This document shows positions 1-4,786 of a stretch of DNA of 6,086 nt, one piece after another. The stretch covers positions 1 through 6,086 of the forward strand of contig JBBQBV010000193.1 of assembly GCA_038318085.1 (NCBI GenBank), written 5' to 3'. The position numbers and the translations under genes were made by a program. Source of the stretch: DATLGB01 sp038318085 (GTDB lineage Bacteria > Actinomycetota > Thermoleophilia > Solirubrobacterales > Solirubrobacteraceae). Positions within the stretch are counted from its first letter, which is position 1, and every line of letters starts with the position of its first letter. The notes beneath the pieces are model-generated. The model was not told the DNA's origin. It saw only the letters and a program-made list of their open reading frames with translations, and ran no database searches.

Positions 1-709
1 ACCGCGACGACACAATCAGATCCTGGCCACCACAACGCAACGACCCGTGCTGGTGCGGCACCCAACGCAAGTACAAGAAGTGCTGCCTGCGCGCGGCCTG
101 ACGCGCCTCACGCAGCGCGCCAGAAAACCCCGAAACTCGAGTGATCACGCTGTTGTCGGAATTGCCGACGACGGAGATCGCGCCGTACGGCCCGTTGTGG
201 TTGAGCTGGTTACGCTCGATGGCGTTGTTGCTGGAGTCGACGATGGCGATGCCGTCGCCCAGGTCGCACGGCCCGGCGTTGCCGCCGATGAAGTCGGCGA
301 CGTTGTTCCTGACGGTCAGACGTGAGACCCTGTTCTGAGACCCTCCCATGATCGCCACGCCGGCGTCGAATCCCTCGACCGTGCCGTTGGTTACTCTGAC
401 CCCAGTGACGTTCACCAGCCGGATGCCGGCGTTGTCGCCGTTGACGTTGGGGGTGGCCCCGAATACCCGGTGGCCTCCGAGGTTGAGGGTGATGTTGCTG
501 CCCGTGACGTCCAAGCCGTCGCCCGGGCATGGCCCCACGTCCGCGGTCAGCGTCGTGCTCGAAGTGATCGTGGAACCACAGCTCGGATTCGCGGCGGCCG
601 CCGGACTTGCCGTCGCCAGCAGCGCGCCCAGCGCGAGCAAGGGCGCAAATCTCGTTAAAACGTTCCTCCGGCGCTGCATGCGATCGCCCGCCATCACCCG
701 TAAGGTCAC
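1..709 (-). CDS. secreted right-handed parallel beta-helix repeat protein, probably truncated or fused near 140
   Basis: Reading leftwards from GTG 707-709, the frame is open to the window edge (236 codons). GTG is preferred over ATG at 694 because AAGGGGAG ends five bases before it. Residues 1-40 form a Sec signal peptide: a basic stretch (QRRRNVLTR), a hydrophobic core (FAPLLALGALLATA) and SPAAAA-NP at the cleavage site. The mature N-terminus (CGSTITSSTTLTADVGPC, then PGDGLDV, NITLNLGGHRVFG) is the typical N-cap of extracellular beta-helix (NosD/pectate-lyase-fold) proteins. Coils rich in Asn, Gly and Val follow (IRLVNVTGVRVTNGTVEGFD, NRVSRLTVRNN, NNAIERNQLNHNG, NSVIT). The pattern ends at about residue 190 (base 140). 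Beyond it the frame reads Arg/Ala-rich sequence antisense to the SEC-C tail and resembles nothing in the family. Proteins of this kind usually have many more coils, so a 3' truncation is inferred. Ligand or enzymatic activity is unknown. Confidence 0.8.
   Translation of the reverse strand, partial: MTLRVMAGDRMQRRRNVLTRFAPLLALGALLATASPAAAANPSCGSTITSSTTLTADVGPCPGDGLDVTGSNITLNLGGHRVFGATPNVNGDNAGIRLVNVTGVRVTNGTVEGFDAGVAIMGGSQNRVSRLTVRNNVADFIGGNAGPCDLGDGIAIVDSSNNAIERNQLNHNGPYGAISVVGNSDNSVITRVSGFSGALREARQAARRQHFLYLRWVPHQHGSLRCGGQDLIVSSR
3..101 (+). CDS. C-terminal tail of a SEC-C motif protein (5' end outside window)
   Basis: The frame starting at base 3 reads 32 codons and stops at TGA 99-101. 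It contains RNDPCWCGTQRKYKKCC, the classic SEC-C signature (NDPCxCGSxxKYKxCC). Its CxC plus CC cysteines bind one zinc ion. The motif is known from the C-terminus of SecA, where it contacts SecB and ribosomes, and from the ends of many unrelated proteins such as YecA/UPF0149 and pRiA4b ORF-3-like proteins. The rest of the protein lies off the left edge, so which of these it belongs to cannot be told. The motif sits at the extreme end with only LRAA after it, as is normal. The opposite strand is also open here, but only this strand carries a recognisable motif. Confidence 0.85.
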   Translation, partial: RDDTIRSWPPQRNDPCWCGTQRKYKKCCLRAA

Positions 710-712
710 TTG

Positions 713-722
713 CTCTCCCCTT
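713..722 (-). promoter_or_regulatory. Shine-Dalgarno of the beta-helix gene
   Basis: AAGGGGAG on the minus strand lies five bases upstream of GTG 707-709. It decides this start over the in-frame ATG codons at 694 and 679, which have no comparable site in front of them. Confidence 0.6.
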
Positions 723-771
723 TTCGTCCGATCAACTCCTGGAAAGCCGGAAATCGGCTCCCGAGGGGCAA

Positions 772-799
772 CGTATAGCAGCGACGAGCCGCGATGCAA
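772..799 (-). promoter_or_regulatory. sigma70-like promoter of the beta-helix gene
   Basis: On the minus strand, TTGCAT (794-799) and TATACG (772-777) are separated by 16 bases and point towards the GTG start at 709. A transcript starting near 765 would have a leader of about 55 bases containing the AAGGGGAG ribosome binding site. It is one of few AT-rich patches in this part of the window. Prediction by eye only. Confidence 0.5.
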
Positions 800-904
800 T
801 AGATGCGCCGCGCATACACCGGAACTCCTCCGCGCCTCAGCTGAGCCTGGATCCACCGCGTTGGTGAGCAGGTTCCATCCGGGTCATGACAAAGAATGAA
901 AGAA

Positions 905-1490
905 TGACCTTCTGAGCAGGGCAAAAGTGACTGTATAGGGCAGTCGGCGCCCGGCGTCAGGAGGTCACCTCGATGGTGCAGGATGTCGGGCCGGTCGGAC
1001 TGGACGGCGTAGGGGTCAAGTCCGATGACGAGCGGGTCGTCCCGGACGCTGGGATCGCGTTGGCGGCGACGCTCGCCGCGCGGCTGGGGATCGAGGCGCT
1101 GGTGGCGCGCCTCGTGCGGCTGCGGCCCGATCGGCCGGGGGCGGGCAACGCGGGCCGTAAGGTCATGGCGTTGATCTACGCGATGGCGTTGGGCGCGGAC
1201 TCGATCGGTGACTGCGACCTGCCGCGCTGGCGTCGCACGCGCCGACTGCTCGGCGGCCTGGATCGCGGCCCGGGCGGCGCATGGGATGCTCGTCGTCGGC
1301 GGCTGTCGGGGGTGTGGGATCACTGCCGCGCACACCGGTTCTTCAGTCACGCGCGCTGGCAGCCCGACGAGCTCGGGCTGCGGCTGGCCGTGTTGATCGT
1401 CAAGCGCCTGGGCGGCGCCGGCGCGCCGGTTCTGGTCGCGATCGACGACGCTCTGTTGCAGCGGTGGGGCCGGCGGGTGATGTGCACCGG
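905..1490 (+). mobile_element. composite remnant of two insertion sequences (IS1380-like left part, IS701-like internal piece)
   Basis: The stretch holds the 5' end of an IS1380-type transposase with its leader and strong ribosome binding site (about 905-1255). An internal piece of a different DDE transposase related to IS701/DDE_5 follows it directly (about 1235-1490). Neither is complete: the IS1380 catalytic core is missing, and the IS701 piece ends soon after its first catalytic Asp pair. I could not identify terminal inverted repeats or a target duplication, so both outer boundaries are approximate. The element lies between the divergent beta-helix gene and the ligase gene. It may have been an agent of the local rearrangements. 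Confidence 0.6.
959..965 (+). promoter_or_regulatory. strong Shine-Dalgarno of the transposase remnant
   Basis: AGGAGGT matches the anti-Shine-Dalgarno almost fully. GGAGG ends eight bases before ATG 973, so the site fixes that start. It contrasts with the neighbouring plus-strand genes, which have no such site. Confidence 0.7.
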
Positions 1491-1566
1491 GAATCTGCCG
1501 TATCGACCACAACGGCTACTGCGTCCGCCTGCAAGCCGCCCATGGAGGCTACGCTGGGCGCCATGA
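973..1566 (+). pseudogene. mosaic transposase remnant (IS1380-like N-terminus joined to IS701/DDE_5-like fragment)
   Basis: The open frame encodes 197 residues, but it is not one protein family. Residues 1 to about 95 (DERVVPDAGIALAATLAARL, GNAGRKVMALIYAMALGADS, IGDCDLPR, RTRRLLGG) resemble the N-terminal region of actinobacterial IS1380 transposases. Residues about 113-170 (VWDHCRAHRFFSHARW, PDELGLRLAVLIVKRL, GAPVLVAIDDALLQRWGRR) resemble a conserved block of IS701/DDE_5 transposases, with the acidic pair at residues 158-159 as the likely first catalytic Asp. Between them, +2-frame residues AARAAHGMLVVGGCRG look like the missing upstream part of the second transposase, which implies a one-base deletion in the G run 1308-1312. 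After about residue 172 the sequence is unrelated. Full-length enzymes are roughly 400-470 residues, so neither half can be active. The TGA stop (1564-1566) overlaps the ATG of the ligase gene as ATGA. Confidence 0.65.
1550..1565 (+). promoter_or_regulatory. putative leaderless -10 box of the ligase gene
   Basis: TACGCT (1550-1555) is followed by seven bases and then ATG 1563-1565. This spacing puts the expected transcription start at or next to the A of ATG. The only purine-rich candidate ribosome site, GGAGG at 1544-1548, is 14 bases away, which is too far. No convincing -35 box is visible. Confidence 0.45.
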
Positions 1567-3161
1567 GCGGCACCCTCCTGGCTCTCTCGATCCAGGCCGC
1601 CTGCGAGCGCTGGGGGTCGCGTCCGGCCGTGACCCACGGCGAGCGCACGCTGAGCTACGCGGAGCTGGGGGAGGGGATCGCCGCTCTGGCCGCGGCCTAC
1701 CGCTCGCTCGGGATCGAGCCCGGCGACCGCATCGTGTGCCAGCTCCCGGCCTGCCCCGAGCACCTCATCGCGCTCGGCGCCGCCTGGGCGTGCGGGGCCG
1801 TCCACGTGGGCGCCCACCGGGACTCGACGAGCGCGGAGCTGGCCGCCCTGGTGGGACGGACGCGGGCGGCCGCCGTGGTCTGCCAGCCGCCTCCCGGCCG
1901 CGCCGACCCGCTCGCCCCCCTGCGCGCGGTCCGCGCCGCCCACCCGGCGGTCGTGGCCATCCTCGACGGCCACGCGCCCGAGGCCGGCGAGCACGTGCTC
2001 GCGGAGCTCCTCGCCCGGCCCGCTCCCGGGCCGCTCCCGCCGGTACCCGCCGCCCCGGACGACGTCGGCCTGCTGCTCCTGACCTCGGGCACCACCGGAA
2101 GGGCGAAGGCCGTCATGGAGACGCTGCCCGCCCTGTGGGCCAAGGTGCGGTTCTTCGCCGAGCACATCGGCCCCGAGCCGGACGACGTCCACCTGATGTA
2201 CCTGCCGGTCAACCACGTGTTCGGCCTGAAGCTCTCGCTCATGGCGCTGGCCAGCGGCGGACGCCTCGTCCTCCTCGACCGCTTCTCCCCCCGGGAGGCG
2301 CTGCGGGTCGTGCGCGACGAGCGCGTCACGATCCTCCCCGGGACGCCGACCCACCTCACCCTCCTGCTCGACGCCCTCGGCCCCGACCCGCGCGAGGTGG
2401 AGAGCCTGCGCTGGGCGGCCTCGGCGGCGGCACCGTTCCGGCCCGAGGTGATCGAGGGCATCTACGAGCGGCTGGGGGCCGAGCTCCTGTACGTCTACGG
2501 GTGCAGCGAGGGCTTTCTCACCGTGAGCACGGATCGCGACGAGATCCGCCGCGGCTCGGTCGGCCGCACGGTGCTCCGGGGGCCGGAGGGGACGCCGCCC
2601 GACGGGTCGGTCGCCATCCTGCACCCCGACCACGACACGCCCCTGGTCGTCGGCGAGGTCGGCGAGATCGCCTACGGGGCGGCCCGACCGGTTCGCTACT
2701 GGGACGAGCCGCCGGCGGCCACCGGCGGCTGGTACCGCACGGGCGACCTGGGCTGGCTCGACGCGGATGGCCGGCTGTTCGTCTCCGGACGGTTGAAGGA
2801 GGTCGTGAACCGGGGCGGGCTCAAGGTGGCCTGCGGGGAGGTGGAGACGGCGCTCGCCCGCCACCCGGGCATCGCCGACTGCGCCGTGATCCCCACGCCC
2901 GACCTGGTCCTCGGCGAGGCCATCTGCGCGTGCGTCGTCCCCTCGGGTCCCGAGCCCCCGGGTCTCAACGACGTGCGCGCCCGTCTCGGGGAGACGCTCT
3001 CGCGCCAGAAGCTGCCCGACGAGATGTGCGTGCTCGAGTCGATCCCCCGCTCGCCCGTCGGCAAGATCGACCGGGGAGCGCTCGCCGCCCTCGTGGTCGG
3101 GGGCGACGTGCCGCGGCTGCGCGTGCGCCCGCCGGTCCCGACGGGCGCGTCGCGCGCGTGA
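1563..3161 (+). CDS. stand-alone adenylate-forming (AMP-binding) acyl/aryl-CoA ligase
   Basis: The protein has 532 residues, full length for a class I adenylate-forming enzyme. These activate a carboxylic acid as acyl-AMP and usually transfer it to CoA. The core motifs are present in order: P-loop TSGTTGRAK (174-182); NHVFGLKLS and the PGTPTHL region; YGCSEG (312-317, Glu316 in the Mg-ATP motif); YRTGDLGWLDADGRL (from 391, ribose-binding Asp395); hinge GRLKEVVNRGGLKV (from 409); and PRSPVGKIDR with the adenylation Lys at 501. No carrier-protein or condensation domain follows, so it is not an NRPS module. The NRGG hinge recalls DhbE/EntE-like aryl-acid and some FadD-like enzymes. The Pro usual in the following motif (KxxPxEVE) is replaced in KVACGEVE. 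The substrate cannot be assigned. ATG 1563 is chosen because family-like sequence starts right after it and a -10-like box lies seven bases upstream. ATG 1542 is in frame but has no support. It seems monocistronic. Confidence 0.9.
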   Translation: MSGTLLALSIQAACERWGSRPAVTHGERTLSYAELGEGIAALAAAYRSLGIEPGDRIVCQLPACPEHLIALGAAWACGAVHVGAHRDSTSAELAALVGRTRAAAVVCQPPPGRADPLAPLRAVRAAHPAVVAILDGHAPEAGEHVLAELLARPAPGPLPPVPAAPDDVGLLLLTSGTTGRAKAVMETLPALWAKVRFFAEHIGPEPDDVHLMYLPVNHVFGLKLSLMALASGGRLVLLDRFSPREALRVVRDERVTILPGTPTHLTLLLDALGPDPREVESLRWAASAAAPFRPEVIEGIYERLGAELLYVYGCSEGFLTVSTDRDEIRRGSVGRTVLRGPEGTPPDGSVAILHPDHDTPLVVGEVGEIAYGAARPVRYWDEPPAATGGWYRTGDLGWLDADGRLFVSGRLKEVVNRGGLKVACGEVETALARHPGIADCAVIPTPDLVLGEAICACVVPSGPEPPGLNDVRARLGETLSRQKLPDEMCVLESIPRSPVGKIDRGALAALVVGGDVPRLRVRPPVPTGASRA

Positions 3162-3163
3162 CA

Positions 3164-3208
3164 CTCGCCGTGCGGCGACGTCGTCGGCGAGCGCCGGTCC
3201 CGACCGGC
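3164..3208 (+). terminator. tandem hairpins after the ligase gene
   Basis: Two inverted repeats follow the ligase stop by two bases. CTCGCCG (3164-3170) pairs with CGGCGAG (3185-3191) around a 14-base loop. GCCGGTC (3193-3199) pairs with GACCGGC (3202-3208) around two bases, so in practice a shorter stem. Neither is followed by a T run. They may act as a terminator or 3' stabiliser, but G+C-rich DNA produces such stems often. Confidence 0.35.
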
Positions 3209-3283
3209 CGAGCTCGTCCGACGCGCCCCCGGACCCAACGGCAAGCCTCCGCGCGCATCACTCGTTCTCGCCGCCGCGTGCCG

Positions 3284-3299
3284 TAGCGTCGCTCGCATG
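3284..3299 (+). promoter_or_regulatory. putative leaderless -10 box of the 35-residue ORF
   Basis: TAGCGT (3284-3289) is followed by exactly seven bases and ATG 3297-3299. There is no purine-rich ribosome site upstream. The layout is the same as at 1550 and 4232. Confidence 0.4.
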
Positions 3300-3404
3300 A
3301 GCTATGTCGTCGACCTTACCGTCATGCGCGCTCCGCGCCGGGCCCTCCGTTCGGCCTGGCGCGCAGCTGAGGACGCCCGGGCGCATGAGAGCGCCGCCGC
3401 GTGA
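3297..3404 (+). CDS. small ORF, 35 residues, coupled to the membrane gene
   Basis: ATG 3297 to TGA 3402-3404 encodes 35 residues beginning MSYVVDLTVMRAPRRALRSA and ending ARAHESAAA. It is Arg- and Ala-rich, could form an amphipathic helix in its second half, and has no signal peptide or membrane segment. I recognise no family. Support comes from context: a TA-S-S-S-T box exactly seven bases before the ATG, and a GTGA overlap in which the stop shares bases with the GTG start of the next gene. That overlap is a common arrangement for translational coupling. It may be a real microprotein or a leader peptide that sets expression of the downstream gene. It could also be chance, since it is short. 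Confidence 0.4.
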   Translation: MSYVVDLTVMRAPRRALRSAWRAAEDARAHESAAA

Positions 3405-3776
3405 GGTCGCGCCAGGCCCTCCTGACCCTTCTGCTCGCGCTCGTAGTCGCCGCGGCGATCGTCATCACCCTTGTCGAGGGTGCGCCGCGCCGGCTTCCCG
3501 GCGTGGCGCTGGGCTTGACGGTGCTGCTGCACGTCGAGCGCGCCGCAGCTGTCTTCGCGATCGTCCTCGCGGTCGTGAGCGTCTTTAGCGCAGGCCAGCC
3601 GCGGGCGCCTGCCCACCCAGCTGTCAACCACCGGCCTCGGCTACCCGGCGGATGCCGAGGTGGCCGACGAGGCCAGGGCCGCCATCGAAACCCTCCAAGG
3701 CCAGCTCGACGAGCTGCAGCAGCAGGTCACTGAGCTGGTCGACCTCACGCTGGTGGATCCAGGCTCGCGGGAGTAG
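3401..3776 (+). pseudogene. two-TM membrane protein with C-terminal coiled coil, split by a frameshift
   Basis: Starting at GTG 3401, the frame encodes a short basic N-terminus (RSRQ), a first membrane span (LLTLLLALVVAAAIVITLV, residues about 7-25), a loop (EGAPRRLPG), and a second hydrophobic region leading through LLHVERAAAVFAIVLAVVSV to FSAGQ (about 66). The frame then turns into Arg/Pro/His-rich sequence and stops only at 3733. One base over (codons in register with 3606), the reading continues sensibly as GRLPTQLSTTGLGYPADAEV, then a predicted coiled coil (AAIETLQGQLDELQQQVTEL) and VDLTLVDPGSRE, stopping at TAG 3774-3776. The simplest reading is one gene of about 125 residues with one extra base between about 3579 and 3605. 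I recall similar small uncharacterised actinobacterial membrane proteins with a G-LPT-LS-GL motif after the second span, but no function is known. It may be a true pseudogene, a sequencing error, or, less likely, programmed frameshifting. Confidence 0.6.
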
Positions 3777-3790
3777 CCTTGTCGAGCATG
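3774..3790 (+). promoter_or_regulatory. putative leaderless -10 box of the 53-residue gene, overlapping a stop codon
   Basis: TAGCCT (3774-3779) is followed by eight bases and ATG 3788-3790. Its first three bases are also the TAG stop of the upstream coiled-coil frame. The nearest purine run, GGGAG ending at 3773, is 14 bases from the ATG, too far for a ribosome site. Confidence 0.4.
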
Positions 3791-3949
3791 GCGACATCAA
3801 CGGTTCCGGCCGACAGACGCGCTCAGGCACTCGCGAGGATCCGCAAGTCGCAGGCCCGCGCGGCGCAGCTGCGGGAGAGGACGATGCATCACGCCACGCA
3901 GATCGGCAAGACCGCCGAGAAGCTTCGCGTTCGCAACGCCCCCCGCTAG
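3788..3949 (+). CDS. small basic helical protein, 53 residues, unknown function
   Basis: ATG 3788 to TAG 3947-3949 encodes 53 residues, beginning MATSTVPADRRAQALARIRK and ending EKLRVRNAPR. It has many Arg, Lys and Ala residues and few acidic ones, so it should be strongly basic. Its middle (about 11-50) should form one long amphipathic helix. There is no signal peptide, Cys or membrane segment. Basic charge could mean nucleic-acid binding, or pairing with the Glu/Asp-rich coiled coil encoded just upstream, but both are inference. No family is recognised. A -10-like box sits eight bases before the ATG, and the gene begins 11 bases after the upstream stop. It is easily missed by length cut-offs. 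Confidence 0.5.
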   Translation: MATSTVPADRRAQALARIRKSQARAAQLRERTMHHATQIGKTAEKLRVRNAPR

Positions 3950-4231
3950 CGCTGTCGAAGTCCCTCGGGGCCGATACTTGGAGCTGCTTCGCCGATGCCG
4001 CGACATGACCGCCGATCTCTTTGCTGAGCCAATGTCCCTGAGCGATCGGCAAGTGTTCACTGTTTGAGCTCATCTACCTCGGCTGCACGGCTGCACCGGC
4101 TCGATCCCGCCGCCTGCGAGCGCTGGGCGCCGCGTCCGGCTGTACGCGGCGCCCGACGCCGTGGAGCGTCGTGAGCAGGCGCGCGGCGAACCGGATGCGC
4201 AGGTCGTGTCAGGTTGCGCCTCACTCCTCGG
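3950..4231. other. intergenic stretch without a convincing gene
   Basis: Apart from the diverged ligase-like repeat at 4100-4143, I see nothing functional here. The part at 3990-4080 is noticeably less G+C-rich than its surroundings. It holds a 20-codon frame (4005-4067) with no start signals, which I do not call. Longer frames on both strands lack motifs and look like composition effects. Confidence 0.5.
4100..4143 (+). repeat. diverged copy of the 5' end of the ligase gene
   Basis: This segment aligns with 1586-1630 at 40 of 45 columns (four mismatches, one gap), including a 19-base identical run (1596-1614 and 4109-4127). Read in the matching frame it gives AACERWAPRPAV against AACERWGSRPAV in the ligase (residues 12-23). 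Three of the four mismatches fall in that frame: two give conservative-type changes and one is silent. The frame stops at TGA 4172-4174. It looks like a scrap of a paralogous adenylate-forming gene or of a duplication. Confidence 0.5.
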
Positions 4232-4247
4232 TACGCTCGTGGTCATG
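4232..4247 (+). promoter_or_regulatory. putative leaderless -10 box of the Uma2 gene
   Basis: TACGCT (4232-4237), the same hexamer as before the ligase gene, is followed by seven bases and ATG 4245-4247. No Shine-Dalgarno is present. It supports this ATG over the in-frame one at 4161. Confidence 0.45.
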
Positions 4248-4781
4248 CGCACGGTGATCCTGGATCCCCCTTCGGCAGGCCTCGACGAGCTGCTGGAGCG
4301 TCGCCGGCGCTCCGGGCTCGACCGCCTCGACGAGGTGTGGAACGGTGTCCTGCACATGGTCCCGGCGCCCCGCTTCGAGCATGCCCAAATCACCCAGCAG
4401 CTCGCCGTCCTCCTGGGCCCGCTTGCGGCCGCTGCCGAGTTGGTGCCGGCTATGGGCGCGTTCAACCTGGGCCACTCCGAGCATGACTTCCGCGTGCCCG
4501 ACGGCGGCCTACACCAGCCCGGAACCGCCGGGGTATGGCTCTCCACCGCCGCGCTCGTGGTCGAGATCGTGTCTCCCGGCGATGAGACGTGGGAGAAGCT
4601 CCCGTTCTACGCCGCCCATCATGTCGACGAGCTTCTGATCGTCGACCCACAGACGCGGACGGTCGAGTGGCTGGGGATCGAGCGCGGCGAGTACCACCCG
4701 GTGAAGCGCAGCCGACTGATCAACCTTGGGCCGGCCGAGCTGGCCGAGGGGATCGACTGGCCGCGGACCGAGGCCGACTAG
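4245..4781 (+). CDS. Uma2 family (DUF820) putative restriction-like endonuclease
   Basis: The protein has 178 residues, typical of Uma2 proteins, which have a PD-(D/E)XK nuclease fold and are often present in many copies in cyanobacteria and actinobacteria. Visible family features are: EVWNGVLHMVPAP followed by FEHAQITQQLAVLL (30-57); DFRVPDGG with the likely metal ligand Asp86; LVVEIVSPGDETWEKLPFY (104-122) with Glu107 and Lys118 matching the E-x(n)-K part of the active site; and VDELLIVDPQTRTVEWL (127-143), the usual ELWIVDP-like strand. The active-site residues are intact. The cellular role of the family is poorly known, and no toxin-antitoxin or restriction partner is adjacent. ATG 4245 is chosen because the family-like start (RTVILDPPS) follows it and a -10-like box precedes it. 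The 28-residue extension from ATG 4161 has no support. It ends five bases from the convergent lipoprotein gene. Confidence 0.88.
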   Translation: MRTVILDPPSAGLDELLERRRRSGLDRLDEVWNGVLHMVPAPRFEHAQITQQLAVLLGPLAAAAELVPAMGAFNLGHSEHDFRVPDGGLHQPGTAGVWLSTAALVVEIVSPGDETWEKLPFYAAHHVDELLIVDPQTRTVEWLGIERGEYHPVKRSRLINLGPAELAEGIDWPRTEAD

Positions 4782-4786
4782 CGATA

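Noticed and set aside
891..906. Tandem AAAGAATG repeated twice near the left end of the IS remnant
   Set aside because: Two copies of an 8-mer are not enough for a repeat array, and it does not match a known IS terminal repeat that I could name.
706..1512. A 268-codon minus-strand frame across the IS remnant
   Set aside because: No motif is visible. It crosses the promoter of the beta-helix gene and runs antisense to recognisable transposase blocks.
1485..1545. A +2-frame stretch reading CRIDHNGYCVRLQAAHGG between the IS remnant and the ligase
   Set aside because: It looks slightly protein-like but is too short, has no start signal, and cannot be tied to any family.
1281..1562. A 94-residue N-terminal extension of the ligase
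   Set aside because: It lies in the wrong frame of the transposase remnant, is Arg/Ala-rich, and is not family-like. The protein family begins at ATG 1563.
1347..3164. A 605-codon open frame antisense to the ligase gene
   Set aside because: It has no recognisable domain, reads as Arg/Gly/Asp/His-rich sequence, and is explained by G/C-biased third positions of the ligase gene, which keep stops out of the antisense frame.
3130..3204. A 13-base direct repeat CGCCGGTCCCGAC at 3130 and 3192
   Set aside because: Such G+C-rich words recur by chance in this composition, and the first copy is inside the ligase coding region.
1736..3286. A 516-codon plus-strand frame overlapping the ligase gene
   Set aside because: It encodes Arg/Pro/Gly repeats without motifs. 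The overlapping frame carries every adenylate-forming motif, so this is a composition shadow.
4005..4067. A 20-codon ORF in a less G+C-rich patch
   Set aside because: It has no promoter-like box, ribosome site or recognisable sequence, and is short enough to be chance.
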